This document shows, piece by piece, positions 1 to 9,678 of a stretch of 64,000 nucleotides of DNA. A program made the translations under genes and the position numbers. The first letter of the stretch is position 1; every line of letters starts with the position of its first letter. Origin of the DNA: Branchinecta lynchi (Eukaryota; Arthropoda; Branchiopoda; Anostraca; Branchinectidae). The notes under the pieces are model-generated. The model saw only the letters and a program-made list of their open reading frames with translations, was not told the DNA's origin and ran no database searches. The stretch is from NCBI GenBank assembly GCA_023053575.1, contig JAKZAP010000003.1:7850561-7914560 (forward strand), in the 5' to 3' direction.

Positions 1-53
1 GCAATCTTACTCCTTCTTCCTGAGGATCACTGGCGTGTTTTGGACTTCGTCAT

Positions 54-1239
54 ATGCGTGTGCAACAGTTTTTCGATTCTTTACTTTCAAGGTTTCTCCC
101 TGTCAAAATTTCTCAATCTTCTGTTTTTGCGGTTACTAGTAATGCTGTCGAAAAGGCTGTTTGCAGACTAAAAAAGGCTAGATCTGTTGATATCGATGGT
201 ATTTCTTCAAAGTTCTTCAAAACTGAATGTCCTGTTCTGATCCAACATCTACAACTACTGTTCCAAATTTTTCTTTCCCAATCTCAGGTCCCGAATAGCT
301 TCCTTGTTGGAACCGTAACATCTGTCCTTAAGCGAGGCAAGGACCCTGAACTGTGCAATAGTTTCCGTCCGATTACAGTATCATGTACACTCAGTAAAAT
401 TTTTGAGTATGTCCTCCTTCCCGAACTTCTTCAAAAATGCAATTTTGGGAATATGCAATTGGGTTTCAGGGATGGTACGGGTTGTGCCCATGCTCACCAC
501 GTTATGACCAAAATAATGCGACAGGCCACTCTAAACAGATCAACCATCCACATTTGTTCCATAGACATCTCTGGGGCTTTTGATAACGTTGTCCATTCTC
601 AAGCTTTGTATTCGCTTGCTCGTTCTGGAGTCGATTCTTCTATTCTTTGCCTTTTAAAGTATTGGTACGCAGATTCTAGCATTCGGGTAAAATGGCAGGG
701 TCAGTTATCGGAAAATATTTCAGTGAACCATGGAGTTCGCCAAGGTGGAGTTTTGTCACCGTATATATTTAAGTCTGCGATTTCTGATTGCTTGGATTCT
801 CTTCTTCCTGCATATTTGTTCAAGGAGATTTCGATCAGCTACATTGCGTATGCTGATGATATCCTCCTAGTCAGCCGTACAAAATCCACTCTTTCTAAAA
901 ATATGAAAATTTTAGCAAACAAACTTTCAGACATCGGACTTGAGATAAATCTGTCAAAGTGTGAATATCTTTGTTTCGGTCGCACAACAACCTCTGAGCG
1001 CCCTTCTGTTGCAATTGGTTCTTTTTCTATTTTTTCGTCTGAGTCGCTGAAATGGCTCGGGCTTACCTTCAAATCCACATTATCTTTAAAGCACAATGGA
1101 CACTTCTAATGCTTTACTTTGTATTAAATGCTTCACAAATAAACATTTCCGACTTCCTTTAGGAGGCGCTACGAAAATCGGCCGTTTTCTTGTTATCCCT
1201 TGTCTTTACCTCTCTGGCATTTCGGCGATCCAAATCTTA
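54..1239 (+). pseudogene. Non-LTR retrotransposon reverse transcriptase fragment (5'-truncated LINE ORF2)
   Basis: The open stretch encodes the reverse transcriptase core of a CR1/Jockey-type LINE. Seen in order: a KRG..P.LC.SFRPIT motif, an IDISGAFDNVVH motif (RT domain A), RQGGVLSPYIF (domain B) and the catalytic AYADDILLVS at about 844-873 (domain C). The endonuclease and ORF1 are absent, so the copy is 5'-truncated. The frame breaks near 1109, but LINE-like coding continues in another frame to the MITE at 1240. It belongs to the same broad clade as the longer LINE at 37783-42270, from the shared KRG.DP.LC motif and the order of RT blocks. It is a dead copy. Confidence 0.85.
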
Positions 1240-1544
1240 GAGCGTGTTCCACCCTTGTAACAATAGTTACTATTAGTTATTATTTCCGTTCCATCCTCAC
1301 GAAAAGTTACTACGCTGACCGTTCCAACCTTGTCGGAATAGTAACTAATAGTTACTATTTGCTTACCATGCTCGGGTGCGTAGTAAGCGTAGTAACTACG
1401 CATCTCTGCAACGTGATTGGTCGGATTCGCCCCTGGCGTGAGATTCTGCTGGAAAATAGAAAAATCGTTCCAGCCTTGACAGCAAAAAAACAGAATTCTT
1501 GACGTCATGCGTAGTAACTACGGTAAGTAGGATGGAACACGCTC
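1240..1544. mobile_element. MITE, GAGCGTGTTCC family, copy 1 (PIF/Harbinger-like)
   Basis: The 305-bp element has 11-bp perfect terminal inverted repeats, GAGCGTGTTCC and GGAACACGCTC, flanked on both sides by TTA. A 3-bp TWA duplication is typical of PIF/Harbinger. The interior repeats GTAACTA and TAGTTAC motifs. It interrupts the LINE remnant, so it is younger than that LINE. The open frames in it on both strands are by-products of the inverted repeats. Confidence 0.8.
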
Positions 1545-1547
1545 TTA

Positions 1548-2645
1548 GGAGCTGGGATATCGTGGCAGGAAATTCAAAAACTCCTAGCAATGCTTGATAT
1601 AAAAGGATATGTTTGAGATGTCACCAAAGTCAAGCAGCAGAGGCAGTTTACCTGATTGTTCTAGTGTTTCATCAGAAGTTCCATGGCTTAAAGTGCCTAT
1701 TAAAAGTTTTTCTTTGTGGAATAGTGTTGTGAAGCTTGATTAGCTTGCTTTATAAAATGTACCAGAATATGCAATAAGCTTATAAACAATAACATAGCTA
1801 CACAAATCATTCAAAAACAAATAACCTATTCAAATCTGAATTACACAAGCTGATCTATGCATAAAATAAAGAACTACTAAGTATTATAAGAAACATCACT
1901 TTTATCTTTGTCCAAGCTAGTAAATTGAGCACGTACTGGCCCACAAAATTACGCTTTGAAATATCACAGAGAGGAAACTGTTGAAAAAGCTGCTGACCTA
2001 GAGGGTAAGCATTGTTCCTAGGTTGTTACAGAGTGGGATTGGGGTAGTTTGATGTGCCCATTGAACTTTAACGTGCTCCTCTATTTTAAAAACAGTATCA
2101 AATTCCATTAGATTTGGTTACGGGCGTTTGGTCCCAAATAGAGGAAAATATTCACGCAAGGCGCTCGGAAGGTTGCATAGTGCTTTTTGTGGCCCATATA
2201 TCCACAATTGTTCCGGAGTTTACCATATCCTAAGGAAAAAAGATGTGAAAAATTTAAGGAAGTTGTTTCTTTAATTACTGTAAATTTCTGATGTATCTTC
2301 CAAAATCTTTTCGTAATCGTAAATTGGTTTCGAATTTTAATGTTCAGGATAGTATTAATACACTTTTTCGTTCGCATTCAAATCTATTTTCCCTCCACAC
2401 ACATCCTGCCCTCTCAGCCCATGAAATTATTAGCCAGTTTTTCATTCCTGAACCCGATTAATGTGCTTGTCACTGTGTACAATTTTAAGTCTATTTAGTG
2501 TGTTTTGTATTTATATGAAAAGAATGTTGTCGTGTTTATTTACATTGTTTTGTTTAAGTGTTTTAATATGTATATTTTACTTTTGTATTTATTCATACTC
2601 CGCTGTTACGCAAAAAGCGGGTCATAAATAAATAAATAAATAAAA
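1548..2645 (+). pseudogene. 3' part of the LINE remnant with ORF2 tail and (AAAT)n end
   Basis: After the MITE the LINE-like sequence resumes briefly and decays. Bases 2285-2460 encode a plausible ORF2 C-terminus ending in FFIPEPD and a stop. A short 3' UTR and an (AAAT)n tail end at about 2645. The block 1620-2280 is AT-rich and shows no recognisable coding; it may be decayed LINE or another insertion. Confidence 0.55.
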
Positions 2646-2650
2646 ATATA

Positions 2651-2943
2651 GAGCGTGTTCCAACTTTCTGCAAAGTTAGTATTTCCGTTCCAACCTCACC
2701 AAAAGTTACAACGCTGACCGTTCCAACCTTCTCGAAATAGTAACTAAGAGTAACTATTTGCTTACCATGCTCGGGAGCGTAGTTAGTGTAGTAACTACGG
2801 GTCTCTGTAACGTGATTGGTCGGATTCACCCGTTGCATGATATTCTGCTCGAGAATAGAAAAATCATTCCAGCCTTGGCGGCAGAAAGCCAGAAGGCGTG
2901 ACGTCATGAGTGGTAACTACGGTAAGTAGGACGGAACACGATC
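2651..2943. mobile_element. MITE, GAGCGTGTTCC family, copy 2
   Basis: The 293-bp copy has ends GAGCGTGTTCC and GGAACACGATC and a 3-bp ATA flank on both sides. It aligns along its length with copy 1, including the GTGATTGGTCGGATTC core and the GTAACTACGGTAAGTAGGA right end. It is inserted at the LINE's 3' tail. Confidence 0.78.
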
Positions 2944-3014
2944 ATAGAGTATTATGAACACTCTATATGACTAAGTCCAAAACACGCCAGTAATCCTCAG
3001 GAAGAAGGAGTAAG

Positions 3015-3762
3015 CGTGTACGTACAACTCAAACTCAATGACTCAAATCCTGTGTCAATCAATCACGGCGATCATTGGGCGCAGCTTTGACACCACTTCT
3101 GCCTTTCTTCCGCTAGCTACCCGGAGAGGCCGGAGATCTTGCGTCGGCAAGGTGAGATAGTCATCATTAGTCATCAAGAGTATACGCCCCTCGTAAAATT
3201 ACTCTCATATTAGTTCTTTTTTGGCTGCTAGGTTCGCTATCGTAAAGAAAACAATGACATGTTACTTCTTTGTGTACGTTTATCCAAGTTTGTTTTGCTA
3301 TTTTCAATTCCTCTTAGGCCTAACCATGTCTAAATTGTTTAAAATGCCTCTTCCTCTCTTTTTGCTTTACCCAACTCTGGTTTGTCAAGCATCATCGAGT
3401 TTGTCATTTTTGGCTTCCGGCTTCAGTGCTGAGTGCTGGCTGTCTTTTCTATGCGCGACTCGGTATGAAGCGAAAGCCTAATCGCTCATTCACCCGTTAG
3501 ATAACTTATCCCCAGATCTCACGTGTGATGTCCTCTAGCGGTCTGACGGCAATTCGTCACCGGATTTTACGAAAGACGTATTGCGGCTTTTCTAACGTTC
3601 TGTTTTCCATTTTCTAAGCAAACTGCGTTCACTCTATGTCGCTCAGTAAAGCGGAACTTTTGAATCTAAAACCAGGCATTGTTTTGGAATAAAGAAAATA
3701 AAGCAGACATTACGAAAACCTTGTCTATGAGAGCCAAGGTAAGATTTTTCTAACATGGTTTC
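3015..3762. other. No recognised feature
   Basis: I see no exon, RNA gene or repeat shared with the rest of the window. A short open frame at 3221-3481 has no recognisable family and looks like chance. Confidence 0.4.
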
Positions 3763-4358
3763 CAGGGTTGCCACATGTCGCACGATAGTGTGAATTGTCA
3801 CTCTATTTTTTTTTTCACTCTTGTCCTATGTAGGACATAAAATTCACTCTATTTATGAAGATGTCCAGATTTGTCGCACAATAGTGTGACAATTCCAGAA
3901 AATACAAGAATAAACGTGGAATTCAACTCAGTTTTAAGACATTCCACTCTGTCTGTATTAAAAAAAGAGTTAGATTTTAATTTCAGTGGGAGAGATGAAA
4001 AGTGCTATACCATGGACAAGAGTTTCCGAAATATTGAAGCATGTCAGCAGTGTAATTACACATTTTGCATTGATCAAATGCACCTGAATCTCTGTTTTTT
4101 CCTGTATAGTGAGGTGTGGTACCTCTGTGTTACCTACTGGAAGAACGTCGAAACGAAGTATTTGCACCTACTTTTCTTTTCGACACGCTTTGGCCTACCA
4201 TATTTGATTTCTCTTCCGCAGAAATACATTTTTCCATCAGTGATTCCGACCAAAAATGACCATTTCACGTTTTTTCATGAAAATAAAATTTCACTCCCAG
4301 TTCACTCTTTTATTCAGCCAAAAGTCACTCTCTAAATTTTTCTGACGTGGCAACCCTG
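3763..4358. mobile_element. Non-autonomous hAT transposon with 8-bp TSD
   Basis: Ends are CAGGGTTGCCAC and GTGGCAACCCTG, a perfect 12-bp inverted repeat. The direct repeat ATGGTTTC lies at 3755-3762 and 4359-4366, the 8-bp duplication expected of hAT transposases. The 596-bp interior has runs of 'ttcactct' motifs and an open frame of about 150 codons with no transposase motif, so it is called non-autonomous. Confidence 0.88.
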
Positions 4359-4794
4359 ATGGTTTCTTGTCTTTAGTACTTAGGAGAACACAGGAGGGGT
4401 ATCTGACCTCAATTTTACACTACCTCAAATCCCTCGAATGCAGCTCAAATGTTGCCATGAAAATCTTGAAATTAAATGTACAGGCCATCCTGACAGTCAA
4501 AGGCAGTAAAATATTCAAATTCTATGCCTTTGCTTTGTTTGAAGCTGCTTATAAAATGGATTTTCTGAATTTCGACTTTGGTAACTACCTTTTTCATTGT
4601 TTTCTAGGAATTTGAGTTTTTGTTTAAAAAAAAAAAAAATGGGTTTGACTAGAAATGATGAAGCAATATTTGTTCAAGGCAGAGGGGGATTCATATTCTT
4701 GCTATCTTACGCCGTCCCTCTGCGTAAGGATACGTCCCTCGGTTATGTAGATTCCTTCAGCCCAAGATTTGATGGTGCAGCTACATTTCATTAG

Positions 4795-4840
4795 AGCTAT
4801 ATTTTGGCCCTTCTTGGCAAGGGCCCTCTTCAGACTCAAG
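4795..4840 (-). repeat. Hammerhead-like core motif, decayed copy
   Basis: On the minus strand CTGAAGA is followed by a CCCTT/AAGGG hairpin and AAAATAT, where other copies have GAAATAT; G to A is the expected CpG decay. The flank at 4742-4765 resembles the end of the 136-bp insertion at 47445. See the finding on dispersed hammerhead-like motifs. Confidence 0.4.
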
Positions 4841-4895
4841 GCACAATACTATTTATTTACAATATTTATTTGTCCAATATCTAAACCATTCAATT

Positions 4896-5114
4896 ACAGT
4901 AGAGGTGTACATATGTGAACGTTTGTTCACATTTGACTTTGTCATTTTTGTGCGCTTGCTGTGTCTAAGGCTAATTACCAGTTAGCCAAAGTAGGTAATT
5001 AACGGCATCGGAAATCACCTGAATAGGTATTTTGGATCTTCATTCTACCATTTATCCCAAAACTGTACTGTTTACATTAATATAACTGTTCACATAAACA
5101 TACCTCTACACTGT
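4896..5114. mobile_element. MITE, ACAGTAGAGGT family, copy A
   Basis: The ends are ACAGTAGAGGTGTACAT and the inverse ACCTCTACACTGT. The middle, reverse-complemented, matches the copies at 42733-42935 and 37640-37782 through GGGATAAATGG..AATGAAGA and ATTCAGGTG. The element is about 220 bp and non-coding. Confidence 0.7.
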
Positions 5115-5386
5115 AAAAGTTTCTGGGAGTAAGGGTAAAAGTTAACTGCAGTGTTACTGAGATAAGATTAATCTTAGAGATAAGATTATCTTTTTAGTGA
5201 CAAGATTAATCCCAGTAGCAAATACTGCAAGATTTTTTTTACAGTATACTGTACCTTAATTACCTTCATTCGCACTTCAGAGCGAATTAAAATCAGTCAT
5301 AATATCTTGAAACCCTCCATCATTGATGATGTGAGGATTTTCTAGGCATCAGATGCATCCCAGTAGTACTTCAATGGCACACCATT

Positions 5387-6530
5387 CCATTCTTCATCTG
5401 ATAACTTTTTTAAGGCTTCCTCGTTGGGTGCTGATATGGTTTCGCCGGTCGTACAGTTCCATTGGTTGACAGCTCGACATGGGAGTAATTTTTATTGTTG
5501 TCAGGTTCTGATGATGGATTAAACACTTCTTAGATTGTCCTTTTCTATCTGTGCTAACACTCTGGACAATGTGCATACAAATTGGGGGTTGTTTTTGTAA
5601 GGTCAGCTTATACGTCACAAGCATGTCAGCACGCCGTCGTCGAAAAATAAGGGTTTTCAGTTTCAGCTCCTTCAGACGTTGTTCATAGGATTTATCTTCC
5701 ATGTTTGTTATTATCTTTGGGCTCTCTTTTGCACTACTCCTAGGAGCTTTACATCCCCCTTGAACTTTGGTGATGCTAAGCACATTCCAAAGTCAACCAT
5801 TGGCCTGACAAGGGTCTGTACAACTTCAGGAAAATGTGGAGAGATTTACTGGATGTGATTATTTTGAGAAGGCCAAGAACAGAGTTTGCATGAGAGACAG
5901 TCTTTTTATTGTTTGCATGGAACATCAGCTGATGATCAGCAATAATCCAAAGATATCTTTCTTCATCAACAGCCTGCAGTCCTTTAATGCTGTTTGTGGC
6001 TCTGTCTAGCATGGTATACTTGGTGCATGCGTTTGTCTTGCCAAAGTGTAAACACTGAATTTTTCAATGTTGAAAGACATATGCCATGTAATTGCCCAGT
6101 CCTGGATGCGATTGAGATCTTCCTGAAGTGAATCATCGTTAACTGCACCAAACAGCTCGGAAATCATCCGCAAATAGAGTTAAAGGATTTCTTGCCAGTC
6201 CAGATATATTGTTTATATAGATATTGAACAGGGTAGGTCCTAGGACACTACCCTGTGGGGGCTGTGGGACACCACTGATAACCTTCACAGCTGTTTGAGA
6301 AGACTGTTTTTCCTTGTGTGGTGAAAAGCCTCACTCTCTGTGTCCTCTCATAAAAAAGCTGATACTCAAGATCCACAAGGTCTTCGATAATCCCACATGT
6401 AATTAGTTTTTGTTTCAGGTGCAAGTGGGAACTTTATCAAAAGCTTCGGCTAGGTCAAGCAGAAGGACATCAAAAGGTAACCCTTGACCAGGTCTGTTAT
6501 TGCGTCATATATCTCAGTAGCTTTTTAAAA
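5387..6530 (-). pseudogene. Non-LTR retrotransposon RT remnant (CR1/L2-like), minus strand
   Basis: Reading the minus strand from about 6300 down, several frames together give a recognisable LINE reverse transcriptase C-terminal half: a GSVLGP-like block near 6240, a LFADD-type catalytic block near 6165, DDSLQEDLNRIQDWAITWHM, then a thumb-like region, and near 5680 YEQRLKELKL.TLIFRRRRADM, a hallmark of CR1/L2 LINE tails. Frames shift several times and stop codons interrupt them. It is an old, dead copy. Confidence 0.75.
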
Positions 6531-6534
6531 AAGA

Positions 6535-6755
6535 ATGTTGTGCCCCTTAATTGAAACCCCCTCCCCTACCCCTAAATCTAGGGCTACAGAGCCCATTTAC
6601 GAACTTGACCTTACCCTTGACCCAAAGAATCCTCACACCAAGTTTAATGAAAATATCTCTTTCCCTTCGAGAGTTATCGTGCTAACAAACGGACGGACGG
6701 ACAGACAAACAACTTTTGCGATGTCATACGTATCCCTCCACTTACGTTTTGGGAT
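6535..6755 (+). mobile_element. Repeat family F1, 3' end fragment
   Basis: It matches the 3' end of F1: a CCCCTCCCC.ACCCC tract, 'gggctaca.agccca', CTCACACCAAGTTTAATGA, a short (GGAC)n tract, TTTTGCGATGTCATA and CTTACGTTTTGGGATC. It lacks the last bases of the terminal hairpin. Confidence 0.75.
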
Positions 6756-7263
6756 CAGAAAAAGAAGTCTGCATAGCCAACGACTTATCACAATTTATTT
6801 TTAGCTTTAATTATTCATATTCTTCCTTAAATTTTCAGTAGTTTCAGAAGGTGGGTAGTGGTTTGATATGTACTTCAGCAAAGCTCTTGTTAGGTTAGGT
6901 CGTCTGCAAATTTGAATCTGTTCTTAAACTTGCGATAGAATTCTGTTTATGTGAAGTAAGAAAAGAATGGGACAGAGGCATGTTAACTGGGAAGCTTGGG
7001 AAGCTAACTGGTGCTTAGGTTCTTTACCATTTATAAAATTGTGTTCTGCAGGGTTTGTAGTTTTACGTTGGTTGGCATAGTTGGGGATGTTTGTTTCCAG
7101 AGCAAGTATTGTCGAAGTTATTTCAGAAAAACACCTTAAATAGTAAAATCCAAAACTTTCATAAAAAGGCTGACAATATTCTTCTTCGTCACAACTCTTT
7201 TCCTTTTTTCACAAAAAAGCTCCCTGATTAGTTCGTTTATTTTGATCTCTGTTTTTTCCCTTG
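6756..7263. other. No recognised feature
   Basis: AT-rich DNA without a supported gene or repeat. Confidence 0.4.
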
Positions 7264-8948
7264 TTACGGCACTTGCCTTCCGGCGAAGTGCCTTATACCG
7301 ATCACATTTCCGTCTTTCGGTTAGTCCGGTGTTTGCGAGTTAGGGTACTTCCAGATGTGCTAGGACGATGAAACTTGGCAGGCATATTAGGGACCTGACC
7401 AAACTAACTTGGAAATAGTCACTTGCTCGATCCGACCATCGTGGGGGGACGTAGGGGGAGCCAGAATCCGGAATTTAGGGACATGCATAACTTTCGAACG
7501 GATGATCGGATTTTAATGAAATCTGATAATTGGAAAGACGTCATTGGAAAATCCGATGAATGTGGAGGGGAGTCTGAGGGGAGAACCGGAAATCGTGTGA
7601 CACGCTTAGAGCGGAGTGATCGGGATGAATCTTGGTGGGAGGAACAAGCACAAGCCCTAGGTATATCATTGACAGAACCGGACCAGATTCGTGCACTGTG
7701 GGGGGTTACGGTATTCTGGTGATACGGAGTTGTTACTTCCAGGTGGGCTAGGACAATGAAACTTGGAAGGCAAGTCACGGATCCGACGAGATTAACCTGG
7801 AAATAATCAACTTTTCGATCCGATCCCCATCGGGGAAGTGGAGGGAAGGAAATCCGGAACCTTGAGGAATGTATAACATTGGAATGGGTGATCGGATCTT
7901 AACGAAACTTGCTATTTAAGACCTCGTGTCTTGAATGACCCATTTAAAGTCTGGACCGGATCCGATGAATGTGTGGGGGGGGGGGGTCCGGAAATCTTGT
8001 GACACGCTTAGACTTGAGCGATTGGGACGAAACTTGGTGGTAAGGACAAGCGCAAGAACTAGATATGTCACTGATAGAACCAGATTGAATTTGGGCACTG
8101 TGGGGGGAGTCCGAAATTCGGGCTATCGCGTGTTAAGGTATTTCCAGATGTGCTAGGACGATGAAACTTGGATTTTACATTAAAGACTTGACATGATTGG
8201 CTCAGAAACTTGGTGGGAAGAACAAGGACAAGAACTAGATACGTCAGTGAGAAAACTGAACCGGGTTCGGGCACTGTGAGGGGAGTCGGGGGGGGGGGGG
8301 GTCCGGAATTTCAGTGATCGTGAATTAAGGTACTTCCAAACTTGACAAGATTGGCTTCGAAATTGTCAATTCTCAGATCCGACCATCACTTACAGTACTA
8401 ATCCTAACCTTAACGTACTAATCCTAACCACAAAGTACAAAAAATACTATTAGGCAAAGTATACATTATTACTCGAAGGTTGTTTCTCAAAAACTATTTT
8501 TTAGCACCCTTAAAGTGCGTTTCTTAACCGGAAAGTAAACAAAATACTTTAACCAAACGATATAGGCTACATTCATGATTCCCAAGCGCCCATTATCATT
8601 TTTTGCCTCAAGGGTTTTGCTTACAACTGAATTTCTTAAAATGCAAACAATAATTTTTAGCAAAATATACATTTTCATGATTTCAATGAGCTTATCACCA
8701 TTTGTGCTTCAAGAGTGTTCATTACAGATGAATCTCTAGCGCCCTTAAAGTGCGGATCATCACGGGCCAAATGCACAAATAAAATAGTTTTTACGAACAA
8801 TACATTCTCGTGATTTCTAAGGATATATGACCATTCTTATCTCAAGGGTTTTGCTTACAAATGACACAACAAACCCACGAATTGACGAATTCCTACTTTA
8901 ATCATCTGACCCAGCCTTGCAAGTGCCATATTAGTTTCCAGCGCTTGT
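7264..8948 (-). mobile_element. Repeat family F2, minus copy 1
   Basis: The element runs on the minus strand from AACAAGCGCTGG at 8948 to the terminal hairpin GGCACTTG..CGAAGTGCC near 7269. The interior has degenerate repeats with GATCGGATCTTAATGAAACT, CCGGACCGGATCC and polyG/polyC tracts. Open frames inside are repeat by-products with no protein family. Part of 8380-8900 is less repetitive and contains 'cttaaagtgcg' motifs also seen in the F2 copy at 50370. Confidence 0.75.
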
Positions 8949-9678
8949 TTTTGTTGTAGATTTAGCAGGCTTATATGTTTTTAACGTTCAGTTGTTTATT
9001 TGTATGTAAGTGTGCGTGCGTTTGGTTGAAATGTTGCTGTTTCTTTTTATACATTACGGTACTCTTCAATTTTGAAGGATTCAAATAAAGAATAATAATA
9101 AATAAAAGTAATTTGCTATAGGCAGATTAGGCAGTAGCAACTGCAGTCACGGTTTTCCCCCTCCCGCTATAGCCTGGCTCTGACATGGGCTATGGGTTTA
9201 CTATATTCTGCACAGACCTACCATACAAGCAACATCTTGCAGATCCTTCTACTCTTCCTGCAGCTTCAGCTGAGGTTAGCTGATGATGATGAAATTGTAT
9301 TATGCACTGGACAGGAAAAGAGAAATAGTAGGCCAAAGTTGAAAGACAGAAAGATTACACTGAGCTTTCCATAATAAGGTTTCCGGGTTTTCACCGGGCT
9401 TCTTGTTTGTAAAAAAAGAAAAGGAAAGAAAATACATAGGGCCGAACAAAGTCTACTCCCTAAATGGCAAGGTCAAAGGTAGAAACGTGATGGATGATAA
9501 CTTCATGCAGTTTGATGATTGAGCGCTATAAAGCTATGTTCATTATTCTACACTAATCTTCCATTGAATTTGAGTGGTCTGCGAGGCCGTGACATTAAAA
9601 CCCAGGGAACTCTTTTCATTAGAATCATTAGTATTTCATTAATACTTGTTATCGAAAGCTCAGCGTAGTCGTTTTCAT
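8949..9678. other. No recognised gene; possible LINE-type tail
   Basis: AATAAAGAATAATAATAAATAAAAG near 9085 could be the 3' tail of an old retroelement. Nothing else is supported. Confidence 0.3.

Larger units (their letters stand above)
6..3014. mobile_element. 50-bp inverted repeat enclosing a LINE remnant and two MITEs
   Basis: Bases 6-55 (contains TCCTTCTTCCTGAGGATC) are the reverse complement of 2965-3014 with about two mismatches. The LINE remnant begins directly after the left arm, and the right arm follows MITE copy 2. The simplest reading is a foldback or long-TIR element that was opened by a 5'-truncated LINE, which later received MITE insertions. The left arm is close to the window edge, so the outer boundary and target duplication cannot be checked. 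Confidence 0.6.

Noticed and set aside
3871..4335. 154-codon frame inside the hAT element
   Set aside because: It has no transposase or zinc-finger motif and looks like chance in AT-rich sequence.
5115..5386. AGATAAGATTAATCTTAGAG palindromic motif near 5160-5220 as a regulatory site
   Set aside because: There is no nearby gene, and AT-rich palindromes of this size are common by chance.
7979..8296. G-tracts in F2 as G-quadruplex or switch-like sequence
   Set aside because: They are single long G runs that vary in length among copies, as expected of slippage, with no conserved four-tract pattern.
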